A stretch of 64,000 nt of DNA from Hypomyces perniciosus (GCA_008477525.1 SPDT01000001.1:5022001-5086000); one strand, 5' to 3'; positions 32,548 through 43,759 are shown, numbered from the stretch's first letter. Notes: generated from the sequence alone by a model not told the origin. Program-made: numbers and translations.

Positions 32548-34777
32548 GTTATGAGCCCGGAGCCGCGTTGCCAACCACTGCGACTATAAAGATGAGTATT
32601 TCCCTATCTAATTGATCTTGTCAGAAGCAATCACTGTTATATTTTTTGTTATTTAGAACCTGCCGAAACCGCTACCGAATTCTCGAACACCCTCATGAAG
32701 AACGATGCCTCAATCAAAGTCTGAAGTCACTCTGACCGGTATTGAGAACTGGGACGAATGGCAAGACTATGTTTCCAGCAAGATTGCTGAAGACATCTGG
32801 AAAGCCGTTAATCCAGTTGAACGAACCGAAATACTTGTCGATGAACCACGGCGACCGAGCTTCAGGGACGTCAACCCAGCAGCAAACAGCGAGGTTGATC
32901 TCAATGAAAAGCAGATAAAGCAGTATCGAATCATCTACGATAACTGGAAGGAAGACCATACTGTCTTCAAGCAACAGAAAGCAGACCTTGTTAAAGCAAA
33001 AGACATTGTTTTCGGAAGCGTTGATGAAAAAATGGCCCGCTATCTTGATCGCCGTGAATCCTTAATTAATTGGATCGATAGTCTTCACGGGGCAGTCAAA
33101 GCCGAGAAATGGAAAGTCAGAGACTCTCTCGACCGAATACCAAGACATTATGAAATCTTTCAGCTGTGCGAGCTCAAAGGTCTTCATCGACTGGGTCTGG
33201 AAATGGGAGAATTTCCTTCTGAAGGCATCACGGCGACAGATGCTTGAAGTCAAGGAAGGAAGATGGTTGAACGATATCGCGCACAAGATGGCCAAGTATA
33301 ACACCAACTTCTCGGAGAATGCTAAAGAAGCAGTCAGAAAGTCCGTTGCTTCAACCGAGGATCACAACCGTTTCGTTCGACTTGTTTTGGACCAGCTGAA
33401 AGCTATTCAACGGGTTGAAGAAAATATAACCAGAGATCAGGCCAACAAAATCAATGAGCTTTTAACGACAAGAGATCTGATCGATGAAAGCATGCCAGTG
33501 GATTGTACTGATGCAAGAAAAGAGTGGTCGATTGCAGGTGTGGCTGTTAAGCTACGAAGCTGGGGAGGATCAGCACTTCCTGCCCAGGTAGCTGGATCAA
33601 TTCGACGAGGAGGTGCATTCATCAGTACTAAAGAACCATCATACCGAGAGAAACTGGTTCAAAGAGGACCAGGCAACCTTATCAACAAGGAAACAACAAA
33701 AGACAATCACTTACGTGCGAAGCTTGTGGATGGGGAGGCCATGGATTAGCATCTTGCTGGGCAGCTATTCCTGAACTCAAACCAGATGATGTGGGAAGTC
33801 ATCCAGGCAAGGAACAAGCTGTAGCAGCAGTTATTGCGAAAAATCCTGAATTGAAGACAAGAATCGACTCTTTGAGGAACGAGGCAAGGAAGAAATTATC
33901 TCAATGACTCGTCGAACCGAGGGTCATTGGCTCACTCAAAGGATCTATCGACCCATCCAAAATGGCGTTTCCTGTGGAAGTCAACGATGACTATCATGTT
34001 GATCGTTATCCTCTGCATTCATCAACAATCCTTGATTCTGGAGCCACGAACCACATCTTCAACGACCTGGCACGGTTCAGATCATTCCGAAAGGCAACAC
34101 GAGGAGACTATCTCACTGCAGCAGACTCGGTAATCCCAATCGAGGGATATGGGCGGATTAATCTCGTGGTGACGAAGAACGATGGTTCGAAGGAAGTCCT
34201 GAGGATCAAGAACGATATATATTGTCCTACACTTTCAACGAATCTCATTTCCTACTGTGAACTTCATCAGCAAGGATTCGACAGAGCCAACAAGGTTGAT
34301 CCACAAGAGCGGCAGAGAGATTTGAGGATCGAGACTCACCATCGTCAATGGGTTCTTCGGTATGTACCAACAAAGGAAGCACGACTAGAAGCAGGCTTCC
34401 TAGCCACCAGAAAAAGAAGGAAGAAGAGACTCACGTCAAGAGACCCAAAGCCACCAGCTGTGGGAGATGGTGGATTGTGGCACTCACGAATGGGTCATCC
34501 GGGACCAATAAGTCTTCATTACCTAGGAACAACGTGCCTAGGAGCTCGAATTCGTGGTCCAAAGACTGTGCAATGCCCTCATTGCAGCCAAGGAAAGATG
34601 CATCGTCAAGTATCTCGGAGGAAGCCTGGCCGAGATCGAGACGAACCGTTCAAAGAAATCTGGGTTGATTGGTCCGATTTAACAGAGGATTTCGAAGGAT
34701 ACAGCCGAGTAATGTTCATCACAGACGCATTCTCGGGAATGGTTTTTCCTTACTTCATGCGAAGCCATGGCACAAGT
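32548..34777 (+). mobile_element. Ty1/Copia internal region: gag, protease, start of integrase (broken)
   Basis: Gag begins at 32705 (MPQSKSEVTL...NWDEWQDY). A frameshift near 33180 moves it to the frame ending at 33749. A CCHC knuckle CEACGWGGHGLASC follows at about 33718-33759 in the shifted frame. From 33962 an intact stretch has the Copia protease motif LDSGATNHIF, the GAG-pre-integrase block LWHSRMGHPG...CPHCSQGKMHR and the integrase start WVDWSDLTEDFEGYSRVMFI. It is cut within the integrase core by an LTR in the opposite orientation at 34778; RT and RNase H are absent. Non-autonomous. Confidence 0.9.
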
Positions 34778-35010
34778 TGTTGGAAAACCCAGTTACGTAG
34801 TCAGCTTGTTCACATCACGAAGATGGGGCGCCAGAATTCCACTCAATTGCTCCATCTCCTCCGTTCTTCATTGGATTCTCTCCCAGCCATTTTATCATAG
34901 AAACAGAACGTCGCGCGTTCTGTTTCACCTCACGTCAGATCACAGGTTCCCTTGCATACACATTTTTTTCTTTTTTCTTATTCCAACAACTAGACCGACG
35001 TTATCCGACA
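34778..35010 (-). repeat. Copia LTR in inverted orientation
   Basis: TGTTGGAAAACCCAGTTACG to CGTTATCCGACA, the reverse complement of the 5' LTR at 32317-32547 with a few differences. It directly follows truncated integrase, and its flanks do not form a target duplication, so this is a rearrangement junction and not a normal 3' LTR. Confidence 0.85.
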
Positions 35011-35714
35011 ATTAAAGCGTAAGAATCGTTTTGGCTTTGAAGTCTCCTGAACTTCTGCAATTTTTCCTGGATTAATAAGTCTAATTTTAGACAATACTCT
35101 TGACGTAAGTTCCACGGGATCGTCAGGTTGTTCGATAGTAGGTGAAATAGTTGGAAGTGTAATACCGTCTATAATCATGGTTGGTTAAGTGGTGAAATGG
35201 GTAAATTGGTTATATTAAAAAGGAAATGGTTCTTGGTCATTTTCATATAATGGGGATAATGTAATATTTTATGTAAATATCGTTTATATGAATGGAGTAT
35301 TAGTATATGATATATATTATCTATATAGTAAAAATAAGGGTTTGTGGCTCGGTTTTAAAAAAGACTTTACTTGCTAACAAAATCCATATTCCAATTCAGT
35401 TTCAATTATACTTCAATTTGGTTACAAATTCATGTTGGCTTGGTTGATTTTATATTCTCGGATTATATTTCGGTTGGCATTTAGCTACTTTCTAATATAG
35501 TAGGACCGTGTTTAAGTCGCAGTCAATTTGTTTGAATTGAGGTAAAATCACTTAATATCTGTTTACGATTAACTCGTGAATTCGCAATATATAATAACTA
35601 TTTGTCATATAAAATGGAGATTTAAGCGTAAGACAGGCTTTTGATTTTTCTTTAATGGGTTAGTAAAGGTTTTCTTTTTATAACTATTTCAAGTCTCTGG
35701 CAAGGCTTCCACAG
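35011..35714 (-). other. AT-rich segment with a short minus-strand coding fragment
   Basis: On the minus strand from an ATG at 35178 runs a clean frame (MIIDGITLPTISPTIEQPDD then PVELTSRVLSKIRLINPGK) that continues into the LTR at 35010. It looks like the start of a gene or gag interrupted by the LTR, but I do not recognise it. 35180-35714 is AT-rich and appears non-coding. Confidence 0.4.
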
Positions 35715-36102
35715 TGTCACGGCCCGACCATTATAAGAACGTGACATGGTACGTACCCGGAGAAACCCCGGTCGAACGAACCAATCAGCATCGGATCACT
35801 TGGATCACTACAAAGGATAGAGTGATCCCAGTGAGCCAGACAACAGGACTTACCATGGATCACCAGACGAATAGCTGTGATCCAAAGTGATCCAAGATTA
35901 TCTCCTTTGTATATATACGACTGGCTTATCACTCATCCAATATAGTTACTTAGACAGTCGTTAACACAATCATTCACCTGAACCCATCAGTTCTATAGAA
36001 TAGTGACTACGTTACCCTGCTCAGTATTCATCCCTGACCTCTCTGTCAACATAAACCCACGAACCTCGGTTTATCCCTTGAGAATCAACCCGGATCGTCA
36101 CA
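35715..36102 (+). repeat. solo Gypsy LTR (same family as 2127-2517)
   Basis: TGTCACGGCCCGACCATTAT to CGGATCGTCACA, 388 bp, with internal GTATATATACGA core-promoter-like sequence and GTGATCC repeats. It is much less mutated than the copy at 2127-2517. No internal Gypsy sequence is attached and no target duplication is seen. Confidence 0.85.
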
Positions 36103-36116
36103 CTAGAGAGTATAGC

Positions 36117-36355
36117 TGTCGCGTAACACGGTTGTGCAGTCAGTCATATCACGATAATAGGGCATTTTTTGGCACCTGAATTCCACTCAATTCCTCGATG
36201 ATCTGTCCTTTTTTTTCATCCTCATTGGATTCTCTCCCAGCCATTTTATCATAGAAACAGAATGCCGCGCGATCTGTTTCACCTCACGTCAGATCACGGG
36301 TTCCCTTGCATACACATTTTGCTTATTCCAACAACTAGACCGACGTTATCCGACA
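36117..36355 (-). repeat. Copia-family LTR, inverted, divergent subfamily
   Basis: TGTCGCGTAACACGG to CGTTATCCGACA. The left end matches the reverse complement of the 30872-31115 LTR; the right part matches 34778-35010. It lies 14 bp after the solo Gypsy LTR. Confidence 0.8.
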
Positions 36356-36606
36356 AGTTCAAACCACATCCTCTAATATTGGAATAGGTCGATACGAGCG
36401 GAGGCCCCGACGCTCCTTACGCAAAGCTACTGGATGTGTTACAGAACAGACGCGAGTGGGGAGCCTTGACCCAGGCGTGATTTTCCACGGCCGACGAGCT
36501 ACAAGAGCAGGTTTTGAACCAGGGTTATGGTAATTAGTAGAGCTTGTAGCACCTAAATTGCTACCCTAAGGGACTTATCCATCAGCTCATTTATCCATTT
36601 ATCTGC
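36356..36606. other. short spacer, nothing recognised
   Basis: Lies between the LTR cluster and the broken CYTH gene; no feature seen. Confidence 0.4.
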
Positions 36607-37229
36607 GATCGTTTAGAGTAGGCTGTCAGCTTGCCCTTTGGCTCCCCGGAGGAGAATGCCTACAAATACTTCTGTATGAATATAGCGATCTTGTCGTCCA
36701 TTCCCTGCATTACTCTCTGCTTCTGCTGCTCATTTGGTACTTTCCTATCGATACAGGCCAGGACTTGCTGGAGTTTAACCTCACCAACTTCGTGACCGAA
36801 GTCTATTGTATCGAGGATGATGTGGAACTCTTTGTCGGCGATCCATGTTTCTCGGGTGGTAGAGAAGGCTGCTATAAGATGGAGGCTAAAGTTTCTGGCC
36901 TCTACTCTATCAACGCCAGTGATGCGTTTGACATACACAGATACATCGCGGGTACTATAGAGCTCCTTAAACCTCGAATTTGTAAAATTGCCACTTTATT
37001 TAATCTTTGCTTACTACTCTCCGTTCCGTTTCCTAACCTAAGCCCCGGCTGACGAAAGTAGATTAGACTTATTGTAATACGCGTCGCGTAGGCTTTGGAC
37101 GGGAAGCCGCTGTAAGCTCTTGAAGTGAGGTATTCCGCTGTGTTTAGTCAATTCCCGAACCGTCAGGGAACGGAATTTTCTCTCCACTTCTAGGATGCAA
37201 GGTGTCATGGGCAACTGTCGGAAAACCAT
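36607..37229 (-). pseudogene. CYTH-domain (thiamine-triphosphatase-like) gene with several nonsense changes
   Basis: The minus strand starts MTPCILEVERKFRSL (the ExExK CYTH signature) and continues LLSSAGA, then TAG where Trp is expected, VRKRNGE, then a second TAG. It resumes as VSVYVKRITGVDRVEARNFS, FSTTRETWIADKEFHIILDT and DFGHEVGEVKLQQ, then a third TAG before AFSSGEPKGKLTAY. All three stops are TGG to TAG, i.e. G-to-A on the coding strand, the strand-mirrored form of RIP. The family hydrolyses triphosphates such as thiamine triphosphate in a tunnel fold. The gene is dead but the reading frame is otherwise well kept, so inactivation is recent. Confidence 0.75.
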
Positions 37230-38586
37230 GGTTGATGGCGTTGTGCGTGCAAGCCAAGCTGGAGCTTAGAGTTATTGACCGCGGGCTTAGTCTCTGGATC
37301 ACGCGTATATCGGAAGCTGCATGCATGCCACACTCCGAGCTGGGTACCCGGCGCAGCTGACTTTGTTGCTCACCTTGGCTTGCCTTTCTTTCGGCTGCGG
37401 GAGACAGTCTGCTGTAGCCAAGATCCTCTTGGCCAGTGGAGAGTAGCTTCCACAGATGAAAGATCCGTGCAGGCACTCCAAAAACGAACACTGTTAGTAG
37501 TGGGCTTGTGACTGCCGTAATGAGAATTGGAACAATTTGGCACTAATACTCAACGCCGAATAGTTCCCAGGCAAGGCAAACAATGCACAGATTGCCTTCT
37601 TACTTGAAATGCTTGCTGTCATCGCTCTTCAGCAGGCCCCCTCAAGAAGTAGCTCGAGCAGTGGTTGGGCGAGCTGGCATAAAGTCAAACGTCCGATAGA
37701 TATAAGCGCAAATAAGTCTGCAAACAGGGACTTTACGACAACATTATGTATATTCGCATGTCATGTAATCTTGCAAGTGAACCAGTTGTGTATCGAGCCT
37801 GTCGACTATCTCTGCGCGTGCAGCTGGAAGTATCGTTAGAGCGAGTCATCTGAACACGACCCGATAAACTGAATTGACCTGTTCCCTGCTGACACGCCCT
37901 TGACCTTTATAAGGTCTTCCGAAGTAGAAACAAAAACTTATTGCCCACCATCGGCCGTGGCGATATCTTCTAGCACATAAACTCGTTCAGATGATGCTCT
38001 GTTTGAAGAATCCTTGCAGATGGCAGGGCACTGCTCCACGCTCTAAAGCTCAGCATCTAGGCTCTGGACAATTTTCTTGGAATCGATGGAGACATCATGA
38101 CTTGTGCTCGCGAGCGCTTGATTAAGGTAGGCGTTGTGATCGTCTATCATTTTCTGTACCTCCGATATGGTGTTTGCAACCTTATTGTTGCATTCAGATA
38201 AAGTTGAAATGATCATTATGTCGGCTGTCAAATACCGAGGCCACACAGAAGAGAGTGAGAGAGTCCAGGAGGATCCTTATAGCAAGAAAGCTGCAGAGTA
38301 GCAAGTAGTTGGCCAGCAAGTGACTATATTGATCTCTGGCCTTTTTCTGAGAAGGGGGAAGGCTCTCGATATATATTCCTTTATAGTCACATGATCCGAT
38401 ATAAGGGGTTAGACTCCTTGATACTGTCATTACCCCTTTAGCCCTTTGGGTTCCTGACATCAGCTCGGGTCAATTTTTCTTCTACCGACACACCTACCAG
38501 TTGCTGCGGAGTTTAGGGGGATGCGTTGTTTCGAGTAGGCAGGAGTCTCAGATGATTTATATGAGCAGCAACGTCCCTACATATCT
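37230..38586. other. intergenic, no supported gene
   Basis: Short frames at 37144-37491, 37609-37839, 38043-38246 and 38194-38460 show no known domain. The last two (minus strand) include a hydrophobic stretch (YLLLCSFLAIRILLDSLTLF) and a helical segment and could be one small spliced gene, but no splice pair is convincing. Confidence 0.4.
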
Positions 38587-39640
38587 TTAGTCATTGCTCT
38601 GTGCTATCAAGTCGATTGCAGCGTCTGGAACTGTCGCCCAATTCTGCGGGACAGCGGGGAGGGCGGCGCCTTGTTTAGCGAGTCGATCGGCCTGTTCATT
38701 GCCCATGACATCCTCGTGTCCTGGTACCCACGAGACATGGGTCGTACAGGGGAGGATGCTTTGTGCCAGTTTCTGGAAGCGTATGTACGCTCCTTGCATG
38801 GAAGGGGGGGTTTGCCAAGCAGCCCGTCGACTACCGCTGAGTTGTCTAGGAAGAAGAGGGCTCTTTGGATCGAACGATCCTCTTCTATGCGTCTTGTTAC
38901 TAGTTCCATGGCCTTCAGGGCGGCCTGCGCCTCGGCGTCGTATACTTCGGCGTTGCTCAGGCGGCCGAAGTTCGTAGTTGCTCTTGCCTTGTGATATACG
39001 ACTGCTCCCAACCCGAGTTTCCTTCGATCTGGGATCCGTCGGAGTACGCTACGATCGTAGAAGGAGAGAGGACTCTAGCATCTCTAGGTGTCTTCTTGCC
39101 GCTACTGGCTTGCCCTCGCCCCTCAGGTCCGGGCCGGGGATCACATAGGGAGACTTTTTGGCGAAGAGCGTGGGTCTGATAGTCCTGCCGACTAGGGCCG
39201 CGGTGCGCTGAAGTCTGGTTTGTGGCAACCGGGGGGGGGGGGGGGGGGGGGGGGGAGTTTCTTGTCGATGCGTTGGCTAACCGGGTGGTCTCGATCTAGT
39301 CCCGCAAACCTCGCCGCGCATCTAAGTCGAGCCTGGGCCAGGGCAACGCTGGCTGGGGGGATTCCAGATTCCCTGTGCAGGATGGGTACGTGTATGGTTT
39401 TCCAAGCCGGGAGGACTGCCCTTGCCGCGGTTTTGAAGGCCTTGTCCATCTTGTCTACCAACCCGGTGACCCCTGTGTTTACTTGTCTGTCGGGTTGTTC
39501 TGTGACTGGCGTTCGTGTCCGGGCCACCATGCCTCCACGCCATGCAAGGCCGTGGGCAGGACGCAGGCTTTCGCTGCCTGTACTACTGCCCCGGTCCCTG
39601 CGAAGACGTGGTTGGACCTTGGGTTGTAACTGAAGGGTTA
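38587..39640 (-). mobile_element. Tad1-like LINE fragment (thumb region, RNase H), frameshifted
   Basis: On the minus strand: TGVTGLVDKMDKAFKTAARA, PILHRESGIPPASVALAQAR and FAGLDRDHP (from 39500 down); then VAYSDGSQIEGNSGW at about 39040; a 1-nt loss; SNAEVYDAEAQAAL; FLDNSAVVDGLLG; another frame change; and HVSWVPGHEDVMGNEQADRL to a stop near 38590. All four RNase H acidic positions can be seen, but in different frames. A C25 run (G25 on the plus strand) interrupts the linker. Confidence 0.85.
39231..39255 (+). repeat. homopolymer G25
   Basis: An uninterrupted run of 25 G on the plus strand inside the LINE fragment (encoding a Pro run on the minus strand). Unusually long for a fungal chromosome; the exact length may be an assembly estimate. 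Confidence 0.9.
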
Positions 39641-40830
39641 TCATATCAGGCTTAACAGTGTTAACGAAGGTCAATCGGGGCTGTCGTGGATCGCGGACAA
39701 CGAAATTTATCCTCAACGCAACTGGGTTCCAAAGCCCCAATAGCTGCAAGTGCCTAGTGAGTCTCATTGTGACAGGCTTAGTACTCTTCTCTAATGTATC
39801 CCGTTGTAGGATCTATCCTATCAATGGCGCACGCTTGCTTGTTCATCGGCGGCCCGAGAGACCTTCGTTGCAGCGGTGACAACCAACCTTCTTACGATGT
39901 TTCCCCTCTGGGTTTAACTGTACAGAGAGTGCGAGTACGGAGCTTCTCGGCAGTTGGCGATGAGACAGTTGTTTTTCCATGCGGCTGGGGGCAAGGAGGA
40001 AAAGGAGAGGTACGAGGTGCTGTTTGCTGTGAAAGTGGGAATGGGCGCATCAATGGGAAGGTCATGTCCGTAGCCACGGCGGATTGGGGACGAGATACAT
40101 TTCGTATGGTAGAGCGAAGCTGCAAGTCAACACATAACACGCAGTGGCGTTCTGAAGCGCATCGTATTGAGTGTATGCAGGCGAAAGCATGCGATTTTTG
40201 GATTGAGGAGCATAATGAAGGGGAGCATGCGGCGGACAGCTTCTAGGTTGGCGCGGCTTTTCGCTAGAAGAGGGTGGTGGTTAAAAACGATGGCCGGCGG
40301 ATTTGAGAATAATGCCCTCAGAAACAGTGAGGATCCGTCCCACAAAGTCTTCATCTCGATCCCCTTGCCGGAACCCGCCACCGCGTCACTCCTTATTTGA
40401 TAAACCTAAGAGAGTACGTCAGCAGGCGCTGGTATATGGTTGATTACGTTATCCTTAATTGGTATAAGGTCTCCGCCATCAACGAACTAGCAGGACTGCA
40501 TCACTGTCACGAGACTCTAAGCCTCTAGAGCAACCTACCACCCAATCCCATAATCGTTAAGAAGTCGCAGAGAGAATGTGGTGCATGGCCAGTACCAGAT
40601 TCCTACGGAATACCAAAGAAGCTAAGGCAAAGCCGTCGAGCAAGCCCCACGATGTCACGTGTCAGATTTGAAACAGAGCTCGAGTTGCTTGAGGGCTGTT
40701 ACTAGGTCTACAGGATGGTGGGGGAAAGTCCAGATAGTTGGATCGACAAGGCGGGCATCCTTCCTGAGTAGAATGGCCTGCTCTCTCCTAGGTAGGCTCG
40801 ATAGGGCAAACCCGTCAATAGATACTGTAT
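39641..40830. other. intergenic upstream of the helicase gene
   Basis: No recognisable gene. A minus-strand frame at 40655-40945 (KWYWAHTVSIDGFALSSLPR) has no start context or family I can name and overlaps the helicase promoter. Confidence 0.4.
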
Positions 40831-40865
40831 GTGCCCAGTACCACTTCAGCGCCCTCGATGTTTTC

Positions 40866-40960
40866 CTGCTTCTCTCAGTGTTTTGATCATTCTCTCTTCG
40901 TCCCTCCACATCTCCGCTTCTTCCATCTCCGCCTTCCATCAACACCCATGCTCCAGCTGC
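40866..40960 (+). promoter_or_regulatory. pyrimidine-rich promoter/5' UTR tract
   Basis: C/T-rich stretch (TCTCTCTTCGTCCCTCCAC and following) 55-150 bp before the ATG at 41014, as is common at fungal transcription start regions. Confidence 0.4.
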
Positions 40961-41013
40961 ATCGCAACCATCGCGCTTCCGCTACATTCATTAAAACAAA
41001 CCTTTCATGTGGC

Positions 41014-43077
41014 ATGGCCATAAATTGCACACTGATGACTCGAGGGTGGGCGAGTCGAATTGGCTTGGGAAGCCTCATCACTCGTGGTCTGCATCTGCCG
41101 TATCGAGCGACCTTTCGCATACGCAGCTGTTTAGAACCCCTCATAAGTCGTGTAACCTTGATTCATCCTGTTGACAGCATCTGTGGTCGCGTGGAATGGA
41201 GCTCCACAACTACAGCCTCTCGGCCGGAGCCAGCGTTGAAGACGAAGCGCTGTGTACTGTGCAACCTAGAATTTCCAACAGCTGAAGCGCTTCGACAGCA
41301 CATCAGAGATTCGAGCCGGCATACCTACTGTTGCTTGCGATGCCAGACATCTTTCAATTCAGATGAAGCACTTCAGCGGCACCTTCATGAATCTGCGAGG
41401 CACAACATCTGTGGCCAATGTGACCACAGGCCAGACTTCGGCTCCCCGAAAAAACTTGAGAAACATAACAGGAAGGCTCACCAGGAGAGAGGCACTCCTC
41501 TTGATCGATTTCTTCCATCCTTTCCTAGTCGCTGGGAGGAACTAAAGCTTTCAACCGAGCAAGAACGTGTGGTCGAACTTGCTGCGACTGGCCACAACAT
41601 CTTTTACACCGGCTCAGCAGGCTGCGGCAAATCTACTGTGTTGCGTGCTATCCGGAGGCGTCTTTCGGATCTGGGGAAACAGGTCTATGTAATGGCACCA
41701 ACAGGCAGAGTCGCAATAGCCAATGGCGGTACAACGACCTGGACTTTTGCAGGGTGGACACCAAATTCCCATAAGAAGAAACTGTCGGAGCTGAGGGAAA
41801 AAATAAGAAAACACATTCGGAGGCGGTTAAGAGCGGTTGACACGATCATCATTGACGAGATAAGCATGGTTGAAAATCTACATTTTGAGCGGTTGAACGA
41901 AATTATGAAAGCGGCGCGCGATGTTTCTCTCCCTTTCGGTGGGACCCAGGTAATTGTAACGGGCGATTTCTGTCAGTTGCCCCCGGTTAAACCTTTTCGT
42001 CATTGCATCAAATGCGGCAGCGATCTCATATCGGATGCGATGGAGCAGACCTATACATGCCTTGATAAGGGCTGCTGTGCTTCGTATCACGATGACGATA
42101 AGTGGGCCTTCCGGAGCAAGGTGTGGGAAGAGTGCAACTTTCATCATGTACACCTCGAGACCATTCATCGACAGAAAGACCCAAAGTTCATCAAGTTGTT
42201 AGAGAAGTGCCGACTGGGCTTGCCGTTCAGCAGTTTCGACATAGATCTCCTGACTCGCCATGACACGCCAAATATCAGTCACGCGGTGAAGCTGTATTGC
42301 ACGCGCGAGGAAGTGCGCAAGGCCAATGACATGGAGTTCCGGCGCCTTCGAACTTTGCCCCAGAAATATCAGTGTCTCGACCTATTCTCTTGGAACAAGT
42401 ATGACCATCCATATCTAGAACACTATGGGCAGAAGAATCCAGACGGATCTCTCCGGACCCTGGAGGATCATAGCTTTGAACGTCGGCTTGAGCTCAAGAA
42501 GGGAATGCTGGTTGTTTTGTTGACCAATATTGACTTGGGTAGAGGCCTATGCAACGGTGCGCAGGGTATCATCATTGGGTTTGAACCCTACAATATTTTT
42601 AAGCTTCCCTACAGAGTCACCTCGGAGGATCTCCCAATTTACTGGCCGGGCCCATCCGGATCGCTCGAGGAAGCACAAATTAGGGAATACGCCAAGACAT
42701 GTACGGAGGGACGCGACTGGCCCATCGTGCAATTCCATAACGGTACCAAGTGTACGATTTACCCATATTGCCAGATGCTACTGCTGGGGGATGAGAGACC
42801 ATACTCGGTAATAGCTCGAACCCAGATTCCACTCGCACCAGGTTGGGCACTTAGTGTCCACAAATCCCAGGGAATGACATTGGACAGGGTAGTTGTTAAT
42901 CTAACACAGGCTTTCGAAGAAGGCCAAGTTTATGTGGCTCTATCGCGAGCACGATCGCTGGAGGGCTTAAGAGTAGAGGGTAATCCAGCTCGTCTGCGCC
43001 AGTTTCGGGGGAATGAGCAGGTACTAGCCTTTCTAAAGGAGAAGTTTGGCAAGAGCATGACGGTCATTAAAGATTGA
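41014..43077 (+). CDS. PIF1-type DNA helicase with N-terminal C2H2 fingers
   Basis: An intronless 687-aa frame. Residues about 80-157 hold three C2H2-like units (CVLCNLEF..H..H, CLRCQTSF..H..H, CGQCDHRP..H..H). A superfamily-1 helicase core follows: Walker A GSAGCGKST (about 200-208), a TGRVAIANGGTTTWTFAGW block, Walker B IIDEISM (about 279-285), GDFCQLPPV, a Cys4-like insertion HCIKCGSD..YTCLDKGCC (about 330-360), then LSVHKSQGMTL (about 612) and YVALSRAR (about 640). PIF1 enzymes unwind DNA and RNA-DNA hybrids and act at telomeres and G-rich DNA. The finger fusion is not the standard nuclear PIF1, so this is more likely an accessory or mobile-element-associated helicase. The frame is open up to 40831; I chose 41014 because the upstream part looks like 5' UTR. 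Confidence 0.85.
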   Translation: MAINCTLMTRGWASRIGLGSLITRGLHLPYRATFRIRSCLEPLISRVTLIHPVDSICGRVEWSSTTTASRPEPALKTKRCVLCNLEFPTAEALRQHIRDSSRHTYCCLRCQTSFNSDEALQRHLHESARHNICGQCDHRPDFGSPKKLEKHNRKAHQERGTPLDRFLPSFPSRWEELKLSTEQERVVELAATGHNIFYTGSAGCGKSTVLRAIRRRLSDLGKQVYVMAPTGRVAIANGGTTTWTFAGWTPNSHKKKLSELREKIRKHIRRRLRAVDTIIIDEISMVENLHFERLNEIMKAARDVSLPFGGTQVIVTGDFCQLPPVKPFRHCIKCGSDLISDAMEQTYTCLDKGCCASYHDDDKWAFRSKVWEECNFHHVHLETIHRQKDPKFIKLLEKCRLGLPFSSFDIDLLTRHDTPNISHAVKLYCTREEVRKANDMEFRRLRTLPQKYQCLDLFSWNKYDHPYLEHYGQKNPDGSLRTLEDHSFERRLELKKGMLVVLLTNIDLGRGLCNGAQGIIIGFEPYNIFKLPYRVTSEDLPIYWPGPSGSLEEAQIREYAKTCTEGRDWPIVQFHNGTKCTIYPYCQMLLLGDERPYSVIARTQIPLAPGWALSVHKSQGMTLDRVVVNLTQAFEEGQVYVALSRARSLEGLRVEGNPARLRQFRGNEQVLAFLKEKFGKSMTVIKD

Positions 43078-43339
43078 CCAAAAGTCAGTGCTTGGCATTT
43101 ATGCTCTCTGCGACCCGTTTCGTTCCAGGACACTTACAATCGTCAGACAGCAATCGTGAGAGAAGGCAACGGGGTCTTACCCCTCGGAGGTGACGAAGAT
43201 CCGGGCTCGACATCATCCTGAACCGTATCAAAATGAAGCAGGTATTGTAGGTAGCACGGGAGACGGAGGATCAGGTTCCTGACATTGTCGAGGGGATAAT
43301 CTGCGGCACTTGTAAATTGGAGCATGAGCTGAAGCACAC
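43078..43339. other. spacer between the helicase gene and a LINE fragment
   Basis: No feature recognised; 3' UTR of the helicase is likely here. Confidence 0.4.
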
Positions 43340-43740
43340 ATTTACTCAGACGGATCACAACTTAACGGCAACTCTGGTTGGGGAGCTGTCACGTTCTATA
43401 GAGCCAAAGCCCAGACAAGCTACGGAACCCTTGCAAACTCGGAGGTTTTTGACGCGGAAGCCACAGGAGCCGCTAGAGCCATCGAAATGGCAGCAGATCT
43501 ATCAACAACTGACCCTAGAGTCAAAGACATCCAAGGCAACGAAATTGCCGATAGGCTCGCCAAAGCAGGAGCGGCAGCGCCAACCCCCCTTTAGGGCTGG
43601 AGCTCACGTGCCCACGTCAAACGCTGGGCCAAAGAACAAAGAACCACCATCCAAGAAAAAACACTGGGAATTGCAGAGTGGTATTAAGGACCACCACGAC
43701 CAGGTGTTCTGTCAGTCGTGTGAGCCGCGCTGTTAGGTCT
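43340..43740 (+). mobile_element. Tad1-like LINE RNase H fragment with internal deletion
   Basis: In frame from 43350: SDGSQLNGNSGWGAVTFYRA, NSEVFDAEATGAARAIEMAA, then DIQGNEIADRLAKAGAAAPT and a TAG. The segment carrying the third acidic residue and the SWVxGH motif is deleted, joining DPRVK directly to DIQGNE. The same segment is lost in the copy at 11.4-13.2 kb, but with a different junction. Confidence 0.75.
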
Positions 43741-43759
43741 GGAGACTTTATTGGCACCT

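Noticed and set aside
35715..36102. Complete Gypsy element around this LTR
   Set aside because: No internal sequence or second LTR within reach; it is a solo LTR.
40655..40945. Divergent gene upstream of the helicase
   Set aside because: The protein-like stretch is not recognisable and it overlaps the likely helicase promoter; left as unassigned.
13269..43077. C2H2 gene and zinc-finger helicase as partners of one system
   Set aside because: They are 27 kb apart with many unrelated elements between; only their finger style is alike.
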